Assembly (NCBI GenBank): GCA_009760885.1
Contig: CM019709.1
Location: forward strand, 31,797,713 to 31,861,712
From: Achatina immaculata
Taxonomy: Eukaryota > Mollusca > Gastropoda > Stylommatophora > Achatinidae
Direction of reading: 5' to 3'
DNA length: 64,000 nucleotides
Shown: positions 40,501 to 55,500 of the stretch, piece by piece
Numbering within the stretch: the first letter of the stretch is position 1
How the letters are laid out: each line of letters begins with the position of its first letter
Program-made: the position numbers and the translations under genes
Notes under the pieces: model-generated
Databases searched by the model: none
The model's input: the letters and a program-made list of their open reading frames with translations, nothing else
Told to the model about the DNA's origin: nothing

Positions 40501-43500
40501 GAACTACTTGAACCCCCAGGGAAACAGAAATCAGGGATGGCCCAGAGATACTTGAACCTCCAGGGAAACAGAAATCAGGGATGGCCCAGAACTACTTGAA
40601 CCCCCAGGGAAACAGAAATCAGGGATGGTCCAGAACTACTTGAACCCCCAGGGAAACAGAAATCAGGGATGGCCCAGAACTACTTGAACCACCAGGGAAA
40701 CAGAAATCAGGGATGGCCCAGAACTACTTGAACCCCCAGGAAAACAGAAATCAGGGATGGCCCAGAACTACTTGGACCCCCAGGGAAACAAAAATCAGGG
40801 ATGGGCCAGAACTACCTGGACCCCCAGGGAAACAGAAATCAGTGATGGCCCAGAACTACTCGAACCTCCAGGGAGACAGAAATCAGGAATGGCCCAGAAT
40901 TACTTGGAGAAGGGAAATAATGAAAGTGTTCAGAGACAAGGTATATACATGGAGGGAAGTGGAGAACAAATCCAAGAACAGGGAAGAATGGGGAGATTCT
41001 ATACATGGCCTATGCTTCCAAAGATCACATCTAAAGAGAACACCATTGAGAGAGGCTGATTTAGTGAGCGTAAGAGCCGGTGACAATGTTGAAAAACTCA
41101 CTGAAAACAGAAAAACTTGCTGAAGTACAATGTGAGCCCTAGGTGGCATTTAACGTTTACTGGGAGGATATAACATGCAAGATATATGCTCCCAAGGGAG
41201 TGATAGGCAATGATAGTGATGAAACATATCTTTCAGCCCTTCTGTATTACATACTCACTTAGGCATTGAATTTTCACCAGAATGCTACTGGATACTGCTT
41301 ACTGTCATCTCGTACCTGAACACATGGACCTATTGTTTGCCCCAAGATACTGTGTCATCATTTGATCTGGACAAGACAGGCATACCAGCTGAGCTTCTTC
41401 TGGCTGATAATACCCCAACAGGCAGGCTTCACATGCATCTTTTGTGACATCATAATGTGATCCAGCTGGGCAGGCCACTGAGGATTTGATATTTGTTAAT
41501 AATTTATCTGAAAGATATTTTGTTATGTCTTATTTCAGCAAAAACCTGGCCAGTTTCAAAATGTGTGTAAAATATGTTAAAAGAATAATTGTGATTTATA
41601 TATAAGTAAACCTCTTTGTATACCTAGGCAGCTATATAGACCAGGATGGTGACACTAAAAAAGAAATTAGAATTGCAAAGACAGCATCAGTATTTAAAAA
41701 TCTTGAGAAAATATGGCAATCAAAAGTTATAAGCATGAAAACAAAGTTAAGATTATTCAACTCATATGTACGAGCATAATACCCATCCTTAATTCTGCAT
41801 GTGAAAGCTTGAAAACAACTAAAGAAATATAAAACAAATAAGATGCATTTGAAAACAAATGTCTAAGAAAAATACTCTGTATACAACAAATTCAAGACCA
41901 ATGCAGAGATAAGGAAGATAAGCTCACAACAATCTATCTCATCAGTGATTAAAAAAAAGGAGATGGACATATATCAGGCACTTGCTGAGAAGAAACAATC
42001 AGAAAATCCCAGAACAAGCCATCACATGAGATACAACAGGTAAAAAAAAAAAAGAAGCTGACCATCTGAAACTCTAAAGAGAAAATTGATGAGAGAGGCT
42101 AAGTCAGTTGGCACAAGATCCCTTGATGAGGTTGAAAAACTTGCAGAAAACATAAAAACTTGTCAAACTACAATACGAGCCCTATGTGATGTTTAATGGC
42201 ATGGGAAGGATTATGAGGAAGAAGATTTGTACTTGTTGTAAGATTTTATTAAACATTTGTAGTTCTAGAACCAGGCTTGCTGTGGAGTATTTTTTTGGAG
42301 GGGATGGATGAGGGAAGTAAAAACAAGGTCTTTAAGAGCATGCATCTTTCCCATCACAACATATGCCTGTGACACCCAGACATCAAAACAGCTGAGAAAC
42401 ACATAAATGCCTTTGAATGTAAATGATATAGAAGAGTCCTTCAAATATCATGGACAAAAAAATAAAGAACAAATACATCCATACTACAAGAATTAAATAC
42501 TGAAGAAGGTTGGTTAGTAAAGAAGGTTAAACAGAGAAAACTATTTTGGACATATTAAACATCATGAGAATTTAGAGAAGATGGCCTTGGAAGGACACAT
42601 AATCCAAAAAAAAGAAAGAGAGGAAGAACAAGGCAAAGATGACTGCAAGACATTGTTGATAATCTGCGTATGGATGCATCAGCAGCAGGGTATCTTGTTA
42701 CAACCAAGAGGCCATCAAGAGAGCTGTTAGGGAGGTAGAATTCCACAAGTGACATGCAAATGAATGAATGAATGTGTGGAAGATGTGAGGGTGATTCAAA
42801 GAGAGCATTTCTGATTCTGGAAGAAATTAACACCCTTTTTTTTTCAAGTGGAAAAGATCTGAGCACATGAACCATCTAAAATACTACCCTTTATCTCTTG
42901 ACTTTTTCAGACAAATTTAACATCAGTTTAGCACACACATAATGTACATTTAAAAAATGACAACACTTTTATATGCATCTTATTAATAATACAATTAACA
43001 ATAAGAAGTTACATAAACAGATGGTTAATTGCTAAATTAGAATCTGTTAATGCTTTTATGTGGTTTTGCAAAGATAAAGGCAGTTGATGTGAATCAACAT
43101 CATCGCACGTGGTAAAATACTAAGTGGTCTGCTGTATTGTCAGCAGTTGACCAGAAACTGCCAACTAGTGTCACTATCAGCATGAGTTCCATCGCTAAGG
43201 GTGACATTTTTTTTTCCGTCCCACAGTGTTAATTTTGGTATCATTTTTTTCTTGAGGCTGGGTGAATACTAGGGGGTTTTTTGTGAGCCACTGTCTGATG
43301 GCCACCATGGTGAGTGGAAACTGAAACCAGGTCACCCAGGTGGCAGATGAGTGTCTAATCTACTACACTAGAGAGACTCCCAATTCTGTAAAACCTGCTT
43401 GGTACAGCTTTCCAGCAGTCAGTCTTTTCATTATGCATTCTTTCAACTAAAGGTCTCTATCTCTCACCTCTATGACTCCACTTTCCTCATATGCCCATAA

Positions 43501-46500
43501 TAAACACTCCCTACAGTGTAATAAGAAAAGGACTACAATGATCAGCCCACCAGCAGACCCAACAAGGGGTGGGAGGTTGGACCTCTGAGGCCTGGGATAT
43601 TTCAGGGGCTCAGTACCCCATTTTACACTCATTCATTTGCATGTCCCTTGAGGAACTTTGCCTCCCTAACAACACACCTGTAGGCCTCTCAGTTGTAAGC
43701 AAGATGCAGATCATCAATGATGTCTTGCAGCCATCTTCGCTTCGATCTTCCTCTCTTTCTTTTTTTCCCATTATGTACCCTTCTAAGATGGTTTTCTCTA
43801 GATTATCATTAATGTGTCCAAAATATTTAAGTTTTCTTTGTTTACTCCTCTTTACTAGCCAGCCTTCTTCAATATTAAGTTCTTGTAGTATGGATATATT
43901 TGTTCTTTTTTGTGTCCATGATATGTGAAGAACTCTTCTGTACCATTTACATTCAAAGGGATTTACGTGTTTCTCAGCTGTTTTGTTAAGTGTCCAGGTC
44001 TCACATGCATATGTTGCGATGGAAAAGATGCATGCCCTTAAAAATCTTATTTTTGTAGTTCTGTCTGTTCCTCTCCACAGATTCTTTAGTTGTTTTACTT
44101 TCTGAAGAGCGATAGATGTCCTCCTTTTAATTTCCCTCATTGTATCTCCATTATTAGTTAGTGGTGATCCAAGATATTCAAAACTCTCCACTTCTTCCAA
44201 TTTTTCCTCATTGATATCAGCTGCCTTGTTTGTTTTGTCATTTGTCATCAATTTAGTTTTCTTCACATTAAGATAGAGATTTTGCTCTTCGCTGTTCTTA
44301 TGGACTGACATAATTAGTTTTTCAATTCCTTTTTGTGCTGTGGACTGTAATACTGTGTCATAAGCATATCTAATCTCTGGTATTACATAACCTCCAATTG
44401 TTATGGCATCATAATATTCTTTGTCTACATCTTCTCTAACATTCCTCATTATATTTTAAGTGTACAAGTTAAATAAGTAAGGCAACAATATGCATCCCTG
44501 ACAGACCCCTTGTTTTATGTCAAACCTAGTTGTTGTTTCACCATTTATTCTTACTGCCGCCTGTTGGTCTAGATAGAGCAGTGATGTTAATTGTATCAAA
44601 TGTGTTGGAAATCCCATTTTTTCCATTATTTGCCAAATTTTCTGGTGTTGTACACAATCAAATGCCTTTGAATAGTCTATAAAGGCTAAATATAGATTCA
44701 CATTAAACTCTCTGCATTTCTCTATTATTAATCTTATATTGAATATATGATCTCTTGATCCACTTCCTTGCCTGAAACCAGCTTGGACCATATCGATTTC
44801 CTCTTCTATTTTCTTATGAAGTCTACTCATTATGATTTTTAACAGAATTTTACTGGCATGACTAATCAGGGCAACAGTTATGTAGTTTGTGCATAATTTC
44901 AGGTTACCCTTTTTTGCAGTGGTATGAATATAGTTATTTTCTATTATTTTGGCCAAATACCTGAATCTTATATCTTATATTTTATATCCTTCCCGTGCCG
45001 TTAAACGTCACATAGGGCTGGCAAAGTAGTTCGCTAATTGTTCCTGTTTTCGGCAAGTCTTTCAAACTCATCAAGGGATTTTATGCCTGTTAAATTGGCT
45101 TCTCTTAACAATGTCCTTTTCAGAGTTTCATGCGGTCTGCCTCTTTTTCTGTTATGTTCCACTTGATAGCTTGTTTTGGGATTCTCTGATCATTTCTTCT
45201 CATCAAGTGACCAACATATGTTCATCTTCCTTTTCCTGATCACCCATGAGACTGGTTGTTGTTCAGTCATCTTTATCTCTGTATTGTTCTTGAATTCGTT
45301 CCACTTGATGCCAAGTATTTTCCTTAGGCATTTGTTTTCAAAAGAGTCTAATTTCTTTTCTATTTCTTTAGTTGTTTTCCAGCTTTCGCATGCATAAATG
45401 AGGGTGGATATTACATTTGAATTGAATAGTCTTAACTTGGTTTTTGTGCTTATAACTTTTGAATTCCATATGTTCTCAAGATTCTTGAAGATTGATGCTG
45501 CTTTTGCAATTCTGATCCTAACTTCCTTTCTAGTGTCACCATCCTGGTCTATGTAGCTGCCAAGGTATGCAAATTGATTGACTTCTTTAATATCTGTCTC
45601 TTCTATGTGTATTTTTCCATTTTGATTAAGGGGAATTTTCATTATTTTTGTTTTGTCCTTGTTAATTTCAAGTCCTATTTGCTACCCAGTGAAGACAGGC
45701 TATCTGTTTTTTCTTGCATGGAATTCACATTGTTACTGATAAGAGTTATGTCATCAGCAAAATCAAGGTCTTCTAGTTGGGTCCCATTTACTCATTTAAT
45801 ACCTGTGTTACCTGTGCAGCATTTTTCATTATGAAGTCTATTGTAATCCCAAAAAGTAAAGGAGACAGTATACATCCTTGTTTCACACCTGTTTCAATCT
45901 GGAACCATTCACTCATCCCTTCTTCTGTCTTGACTGCACAAACATATCCATTGTAGAAGTCCTTAATGATGTTGACAATTTTAGATGATATTCCATATAG
46001 TCTTAAAATTCTCCATAATGAATCTCTGTGTATGCTATCAAATGCCTTTTTAAAGTCTATGAAGTTCAGTATTAATGGTTTTTGCTTTTCAATATGTTCT
46101 TCAAGTATTATTCTTAGAGTAAAGATCTGGTCAAGACAGCTTCTCCCTTTTCGAAATCCTGCTTGTTCTTCTCTCATTGCAGTATCCACTATATCTTTAA
46201 GTCTATTCAAAATGACCTTGCAAAATACTTTTGACACCACTGATATTAAGGTTACTCCTCTCCAATTGTTACAGTCACTAAGGTTGCCTTTTTTTGGTAT
46301 TTTAACAATGATTCCTTTTTTCCAATTAGAAGGGACCTTTTCTTCTTTCCAAATCTTGTTAAACATTCTCTGTAGTTGTCTCATGTTGTCACTATTGATA
46401 GCTTTTAGCATTTCAGGTGTTATTTCATCTTCACCTGCAGCTTTGTTGTTAGCCATCAAATTCACTGCTGTTTCAATTTCATGCAATTTAATTTCATCTT

Positions 46501-49500
46501 GAAATTTAGTTGTGGGGCTGGTAAGTCGGTTTCAAGGTTTAACAATTCTTTTGGGTGTGGTCGATTAAGTATTTCTTGGAAGTGTTCAGCCCATCTTTGC
46601 TTTTGGTCTTTATGTGATGTTAATAGGTTTCAGTTTTGCTAAGGATTGGTCTTTCTTTAGATGTAATAGTACCTGTTAGCCTCTTTTGTATGTTATATAA
46701 AGTTTTTATATAAAGTTTTCCTGTTTTTGCTGCTTTTTCTGCCTCTTTCACCACATTGTCTATGTAATCTCTTTTATCCCTTCTAGCTGAACTTTTTATT
46801 TTCTTGTCTATTTCTTTGTATGTTGCTTTCACCAGATCTTTTCTGAGATCTATTTGTGCATTCAGCATGTCTAATTTGACTGCTCATCTTTCATGTATAT
46901 ACTTCCATGTTTTTTCTGATATCCATGCTTTTCTATTTGGTTTTTTCAGTCCAGCGCTTGTTTTTGCTGCTGTGATTATGGCTGTGCTGTAAGAATTCCA
47001 TAATTCATCTATACCTATCTCCTCAACTTTGCTGTGTGTTTTGGAATGACTGGCAAGTTCCTGATTGAAATTACTATTAGTATTTTCTTCTTGTAGGCTG
47101 TGGCTGTTTATTTTTCTGTGTTCTAATTTCTTGTGTTGGCTTTTCAATTTTAGTTTTATTTTCCCTATGCACAGGTTGTGACCACTGTTAACATCTGCAC
47201 CCCTATAAGCCCTTACATCTATGAGAGATATCTATATTGCTTTCTAATACAAAAATAATCTATCTGGTTTCTAGTTCTATCATCTGGAGATATCCACGTT
47301 GTTTTATGTATCTCTTTGTGTGGAAATATTGTGCCTCCAATGACCATGCCCTCTGTTAAACATATTTCAATTAATCTTTCTCCGTTCTGATTAACCATGT
47401 CAATTCCTTCTTTCCCCATTACTTTTTCAACGTCGGTATTATCTTTCCCTACCTTGGCGTTGAAGTCCCCCATAGCAATTAGGATGTTGTGTTTAGGGAC
47501 TTTGTTGATGATTTGTTGTAGTTGGTGATAGAAGTCGTCTTTCACATTATCATCTGCATCGTGAATGCCATATCTTTTTACATAGTGCATGATAGATTGT
47601 TGCACATTCCTTTCCTCCTGCTTTAATAAATTCAGCTGTTATCTCATCACATCCTAGTGATTTACCATTTTTCAGATTCTTTATTGCCCATAAAACTTCT
47701 TCTATTGTCAATTCGGGTTCTTTTTCCTCCAATAATAATTGACACTGTTGATTTCTGCTTTTACAGTCAGTTGTTTCATACATTCCTCTGCAATATTCCT
47801 TCCATCTTTCTAGAATTTCCTCTGTCTCTGTCAAGGTATTCCCCATCTCATCACAAATTACATTAGCTTTGGTGTGACATTTCTTGTCAATGTCTTCATT
47901 TCTTTAAACATTTCACTATCTCTTCCACACTTCTGATGTCCTTCTATTCTTTCAGAACAATCTTGTATGTAGTGTTTTTTGTTTTTACTTATGTTTCTTT
48001 GTACTTCTTTCATTAAAGATTTATATTTCTCTTTGTTGTTGTTTGTCACTTTCCACTGCATCTTCATTTCTCTAACATTGTTTTATCAGTTCTAGTGTGC
48101 CTGCTGTAATCCATCCATTCTTTTGTGTTTTCTTTACTGGAACCACGTCTTTAGCTGTTGTTATTAAGATATCTCTGGTCTGCGTAGCCAATTCATCTAG
48201 TGTCATCTCCTCCTGTATAGCCATCAGGATTTTGAAACGATTCCTCAATTCTATACCATATTGTTCTGGCATTTTTGTAAGATCAAAGCGGAGTGGTCTT
48301 GATCCCATAACTATCTTTTTTATCTTTATCTTCATTTCTGCTATTAATAACTCATTGTCCATGTCACAATCAGCATCTGGTAAAGTTTTTGCTGATGTTA
48401 TACTTGATCTCCACCTTCTTTGCACTAAAATGTAATCTATTTGATTCTTGGTTTTCCCATCAGGTGATGTCCATGTGTAAAGTCTTCTTGGGTTTTGTTT
48501 AAAAAAGTGTGTTAGAGATCATTAGCTCATTTTCCATGCAAAACGCCATTAGATTGTCACTTGCCTCATTTCTATGCCCTATGCTAAATTTCCCCACAAC
48601 ATATCCTTCATCTTCTACTATTTCTGTACCAATCTTTGCATTAAAATCCCCCATTATTAACATAATATAATTTTTCTGTACCTGGTCTATCATCATTTGC
48701 AGTGTGTTATAAAAGTCTTCTACTTCCTCTTTTTCTGCTGCTGATGTAGGTGCATATATCTGGATAACTATTACATTTCTAGGAGTGCCCTTAAGTATGA
48801 TAGTGAGGATTCTATCACTTACTGGATTGTTACCTAGTAATGCTTTTAATGTTAACTTGTCCAAGTAAAAAGCCACTCCATTCTTTCCTCCTAGTTCTCC
48901 ACCATTTTTGCTTTTGAAGTGTCCTGATCCTTTCCATCAATGTTTGCAGATTCCCAAAATGTGCATCCCCATTCTTTTCATCTATTTGATACTTTCCCTC
49001 ATACATACTTCTCACATTCCATGTTTCTACTCTTATTTTTCTTTTTAGTTTGATGCAGGGGTTTTCCTTAGTAACACCGTCAGGATTTTGTCCGTCATCA
49101 CAATTACTAGTACTGATGTCTGTCTCACACTCTTCCCCAGTGTTAAAATTAGATCTATCTGGCCTGGGGGATTCGTCACCAGATCTTTTTCCTATCTGAC
49201 CTTTCATGTTGCTGTTTGAGTTTCTTGGTATATTTCCAGAAGGTAGTTTACCATTGCTTTCCTTCCGGGCAGTGACTGCACTGAGATCATCTGCCTACCA
49301 TCATAGTTTACATACAAGTATAATAAACTGACAAACCATCCCATTTTATACGAGACAATCCCATTTTTTAAGGATTTATCCCAGGAATTGTATTATCTCA
49401 GTCAGAATGCCAAAATGTCCCCTACATTGAAACATGTGTCCTAAACTCTTGTCTTTGACTGCTGCATATTTGGAAATGCTCAGAATTTTAAAAATGATCT

Positions 49501-52500
49501 TGGTGGAAATCTTGCTACTTTGAAGAAAATTCATTCTGTAAAAAGTACCAAAAGCAGGCCTGACTGACACATTTGTAAGTAAAGTTATAAATCTGGTCTC
49601 TTGATTAAAATTTTGGGGGTTAATGTATAAATTTAACTTTACAGCTTCCCCCTCCTCATCATCCATTGGTTAAGTTTCCCATACTTGAACGTAGAAAAGA
49701 TCGTCAGGTTATATATAAATAGGGATTTATTTTCTGTATTTGGATAGGGGATCTGATAGTAACTAACCCCAAGGCCCATTCTGGATCTCCTGAGTCTTTA
49801 ACCCCAAGGCATTTTACTGCAGTTGTATAAGAACGTATGAGAAGAGCTGGAGAGACAAAAAACCTTGTCAAAAAGATAAGAGAGAGACAATGTACTTTCA
49901 TAGGACATGCAATGAGAAGAGGGGGCATTGAAAATATTATAACAAGAGGAAAAATAGAAGGAAGAAGATCAAGAGGAAGACCAAGAGAAATGATACTGGA
50001 CAGTCTGACGGGATGGTGTGAGAGGAGATCACCAATTGAGCTGATGGCCTGCATGAAGGATCGGGTACTCTGGAGAAGCATAATAGCCAACGCCAGTCAG
50101 CACGGCACCTGATGATGATGATGATGTATAACCTTAAAACAAAAATGTGAAGGAAACCAAAGACTAATCCAAGATGCATGAGATCACAAAAAAAAACAAA
50201 ACAATTACTATTCAATCTTATTGGTAAACTGTGATATACTTGATAATTAAACAACACATCTACAAAAAACCAGAAACATACCACAACTCTGCGTAAACAG
50301 ATCATTTCCATAGAGGGTCACGTAACCTACATCACAAGCTTCCAGTGATGGCTTGTCCAGCCAGCAATTAAGGGGAAACAAAATATTTCCGCTATCTCCT
50401 ATACTGCTGTTGCTGTCATAAGCTGAGTCTGTGATGTTGACATCGTCAAGAATCAAGTTCTGAGAAAGCAGTGAATCACTGAGTCTGGCATGTAGGTCTA
50501 ACAAGCTGTTGATCATTTCCTTTTCCACTTCACTGATGCTCTCATTCAGAATCTCATTGTAAATTGTAAATTCAATCTTGATGACATTCGCTTCTTGACT
50601 CTGTGAAGGATAAAATTAGCATGGGGGGTAAGAAAAGTTACAAAGCTTCTTACCCAGAATGTAAGGTTTACCCAGGAAACAACTTTGCATGAAAGAGCAG
50701 CATCATTTGAAGAGCTAATGGAGGGGCAAACATAATCACAGAGGGCACAGATACAAGAAGGCTGAATTTTGCTATGCAAACAATGTTTCTGTTGTTACTA
50801 TAAGACTGTGCTGTTACTATAAGACTGTGCTGTTACTATAAGACTGTGCTGTTACTATAAGACTGTGCTGTTACTATAAGACTGTGATGTTACTATAAGA
50901 CTGTGCTGTTACTATAAGACTGTGCTGTTTCTATAAGACTGTGCTGTTACTATAAGACTGTGTTGTTACTATAAGACTGTGGTGTTACTATAAATCTGTG
51001 CTGTTACAATAAGACTGTGCTGTTACTATAAGACTGTGCTGTTACTATAAGACTGTGATGTTACTATAAGACTGTGCTGTTACTATAAGACTGTGCTGTT
51101 ACTATAAGACTGTGCTGTTACTATAAGACTGTGATGTTACTATAAGACTGTGCTGTTACTATAAGACTATGCTGTTACTATAAGACTGTGATGTTACTAT
51201 AAGACTGTGCTGTTACTATAAGACTGTGCTGTTACTATAAGACTGTGCTGTTACTATAAGACTGTGATGTTACTATAAGACTGTGCTGTTACTATAAGAC
51301 TGTGCTATTACTATAAGACTGTGATGTTACTATAAGACTGTGCTGTTACTATAAGACTCTGCTATTACTATAAGACTGTGATGTTACTATAAGACTATGC
51401 TGTTACTATAAGACTGTGCTATTACTATAAGACTGTGCAAAAACCAACTTGAGTAGAATCAGTCATGATCAAACTGATGATTTGCAATCACCACAACAGC
51501 TAACGTCTATCTACAGGGCCAGTGATTAGAGGGGGGGGGGGTCCAGCCAGTGCATAGTTCCAGGGCCCAGAGGTCTTCCCCTGTTTTAAGGGAGTGCCCA
51601 AAGGGCTTCCCTTGTTTTGGAGGAGGGGGGGGGGCCATGGTGGATGCAAACAGAAAACTAATCAATATGGTGAGAGGAAGGGGGAGATTTTGCACCAAGT
51701 TCCTCTTGGAGGCCACTGTCTACCCATTTCACATGAGAAGTTCTGTTATTATAATAAAATAAGAAACAAAGCCCCCTACTCCAGCCACTGATGGACATAG
51801 AGAGGAAGAGAATATGGTGTTTGTGTGCACATTTTTCTTGACCTGTCAGCATACCAAAGGGTTATGCTTTCAGTATCACCTCCAGCCACCCTTCCTTCTC
51901 CACCTCAAGAAGGATCCAGATGCAGTTTTTAGCATCTGGGTTAACTGATAAGAAGAAACAGTCAGAGAATCCTCAAAACAATCTGTCAAATGGGACACAA
52001 CAGGACAAAGAAAATGAGGCTGACCACATGGAACTCTAAAGAGAACACTGCTGAGAGTGGCTAAATTAGTGGGCATAAGATCCCTTGGCAAAGGTTGAAA
52101 AACTCATAAAAAACAGAAACACATGGCAAGCTATAATGTGAGCCCTATGTGATGCTTAACAGCATGGGAAAGATGTAAGAAGATGTAAGATGTTAACAGA
52201 CAGAATTGAATCACTTACCACCAAAACTTCATTCAGACTCAGTAAGATGGGGTGTGCAGCCAGAGCATTGTCATGGGGCCCAGAGAGTTATATTCATAAT
52301 GGATGTAAACAGGTTGGCTAACCAATAAATAATTGAAATAGTTTTGCAGGATCAGTTCAAAGGAATGACACATCAAAGGAGTGACACATCAAAGGAGTGA
52401 CACATCAAAGGAATGACATATCAAAGGAGTGACACATCAAAGGAATGACATATCAAAGGAGTGACACATCAAAGGAGTGACACATCAAAGGAGTGACACA

Positions 52501-55500
52501 TCAAAGGAGTGAAAAAGATTGTATTAATTTCAATGGGGTGACATAAACATTGTCATTATGAAGGACTTACATATTTTGAGTTAATCTACAGCTTAGATGG
52601 TTATAAATATTCATTTAATCTGTTTCATTGCATTAAAGAAAGCTAGGCGTTGTCAGTGCAGTCATGCACCCTTATGCTTCTCTTCAAAGGGTTAAGTTCA
52701 ATGATTTTGAACAAATGTATACATATTTTGAAGAAACCTGCATATATTAGTAGTGGGGTCTTTTTTCCTAGTACACACCAGAAAGGTCCCAGAGTTCACC
52801 CAGCTTCTAAGAATGGGCACCAGAGAAATGTGGGAAGGTAAATGCAGCCAGATGTGATAGTGACCACATCACAGTTTCATGTGCCGAAGGTCATGAAAAT
52901 ACACCCCCAACTCCACATCTCCAATATTCCTTAACGGCATAGAAATGGAAATTTTACCTTTACCTTTATGTAAGTATTGAGAAGACTGATCACTGCACAT
53001 GGATGAGAAAAGCCATCATGAAATCAATTATTACTTGGTATTTTTTAATAAAAATACTTAAGTATCACTCCTTCTTTATGTCACTCCTTCAATGTGGTAT
53101 TTATATCACATTTTATTTGTGTCACTTCTTTGTTCTATTACTCCTCTGAAATGTCACTCCTTTGATACACATTCTTGTTTTGAACCATCTTACAAAATCC
53201 CTCTTTGAGGCTCTGAGTACACTAGCCACTTCACCTCTCAGGCACCCTTTAAATTAACTAGTATTTTCTTTTCTTTTTTTTTAAAATGTATGAATTACAA
53301 AAATTAATGATTTCAAATTTTTATTTCTCACATATTAAATTATAATGCTTTCACCAGTTAAAAGAAAAAAAAAAGAACATATCCAGTTTTGTTCATTTGG
53401 TTTAAATATTTAAACCAAATGAACAAAACATTTTAACACCCTGATCAAAAATGTGAATTAAATGCCAGATATAGGCATACGTTGTTAATATTACTATACC
53501 TACCTCATCTAGATAATCATTTGGTGCACTCCCATTCAGGTCATCTGTTAACGGGGGCACTGAATCACCATAGTATGAATTATCTGCAGAACTGTCATAA
53601 TAGCCATCTGTGACTGCCTTCTTTGTTCGCTTTAGAATCATGTATTTTGATCTGTTAATCAATGCCATATTCTGTTCCAAAGCTGAAATTTTCATTTGAG
53701 GTTCATTTCTTGAGTGATTAACCAAATGTGTCTTTAGATGCTTAGCGTCCTTTCTGACACCACTCGTGACTTCTTTCAAACAGTCAGAACACTCCGTTCC
53801 TTCTTTTGTTCCATCAGAATTTCTAGATTCTGCTTTAAAATGATGGTGGGTAAAATTAGGGTATGAAAAAATTCTCTGACTGCTCTCATCAGTTTCATAC
53901 AGTTCCCAGTCAATGAGACCTCCCTCATCAATGATCTCTTTACCACTCTTCATGCTGTCATAACTGTTCTCCTCCTTAACTGGCATCTCAAACTCAGGAT
54001 CTCTGACTGTATCACTTACATGTTGCTGTAAAATGTCACTAGTTTTTGAGTGCTTGTTTTGTGAATCACTCCTAAACAATTTCACTGCAGCTGCATTTTT
54101 TCTGTGACTACCTTTCACTTGACTGACACCTCTTGGAAATCTGTTACCAACATTACTTTCTATTTCTGAGGACTTTTCTTGAACATTATTTACAGATGTG
54201 ACCAAGTCCAACAGCTTATGATGTTGTGAAGTTATCAGAGATGAAATGCCTGTATCTTCTTGTTGAGCATCTTCAAGCATCTGGGGTGATTTATCATCAG
54301 CATCAGCAGATAACTTTACATCTATGCTTCTCCTTCTTTTAGAATTAAACCAACAGTACACAGCAACAACTTTAACACTGCAAGGTTGGGTGCCACAAAT
54401 TTCCTTTGTCTGGGTCTTAAGTAACTGTGCAAACTTGGTAGCTATTTCATCCTTTTTATCAGCACATTTTTCACTGTAATACATGTATTTTGCCTCTCCT
54501 TGGATAAATGCTTTGTGAGGGTAGTATTTTCCTGAAAAATATAATACTCAAAATGAAGCATTCCAAAACTCCTCTATGATAATGCATTGGACTGAAAATA
54601 TATACTTTAATACTACAGCCATTAGGAAGTATACATCTTAAGTCTTTTGAAAGCAAACATGTGGGAAACTATTTGTGGAAATCTCATTAGTTTTGTGTTC
54701 CATAAGTAACTTTGCACTAACCCAGTATTGATCCCAGTATCGATCTTAATGTCTGCAGTTTCTAGCCACATCTACCTGCTGTGGCAGGAGTTTCCAAATA
54801 AGAGTGCTGATTAAAAAATGTTACACATTATAAACTAATCAGATGTGGCTAGATACCGCAGTCATTAAGATATCACTATGATACCGGAATCGATACTATG
54901 TTAGAGCACAGTTATTTTCCGAACGCACTGTATAAAAACAAATGTAGGATAAAGCTCATCAGTTTTGTCAGAATTAGAATGAAAATAATGTTTGTGGGGG
55001 AAAGCTCATTACTTCTGTGTTAAAAAGCATGAAAATAAAGTACGCTTGACCATCACTAATCCAGCAGTCAGTTATCTGGTTCAATCAGTTACCCAGCGCT
55101 AATTTCCACAAGAGACATTTCAGGTTTCCAGGGTGGCCGCACTGACCTGCCCCCTACCATTTGGTGGTGCTAGCTGTTGCATATGCTGACTTTAAGCATT
55201 TTCAAACACTGGTAAGGCATTTCTAATTGCCTTTGTGCATTTTTTTTTGTTATTATAACCTTCTGACATTTAGCCCTAGTCATGGCTCTAATGAATACAA
55301 ACAGTGCTTCTCATGATGTGAAGCACAGTCATCATACACTGTCCATAACAGACAAGGCAGAACTTCACCTCAAGACATGTAAACTGCTTAGTTGCAAATT
55401 CCAGCTGTTCAATTCGGAAGTGGCTGTGATGAGTTTTCTTAAGTTTTCTTACAAGTCACAGCTAAGTGCTCCATTCATTTTATTTTATTTTATTCAATTC

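Noticed and set aside
38773..40599. Several plus-strand open frames of 64-108 codons in a row
   Set aside because: They come from the 44-bp tandem array; 44 is not a multiple of 3, so the frames cycle and stops recur with the repeat.
50793..51439. Regular repeats that could be taken for a CRISPR array
   Set aside because: Units are contiguous, without unique spacers, in an intron of an animal gene.
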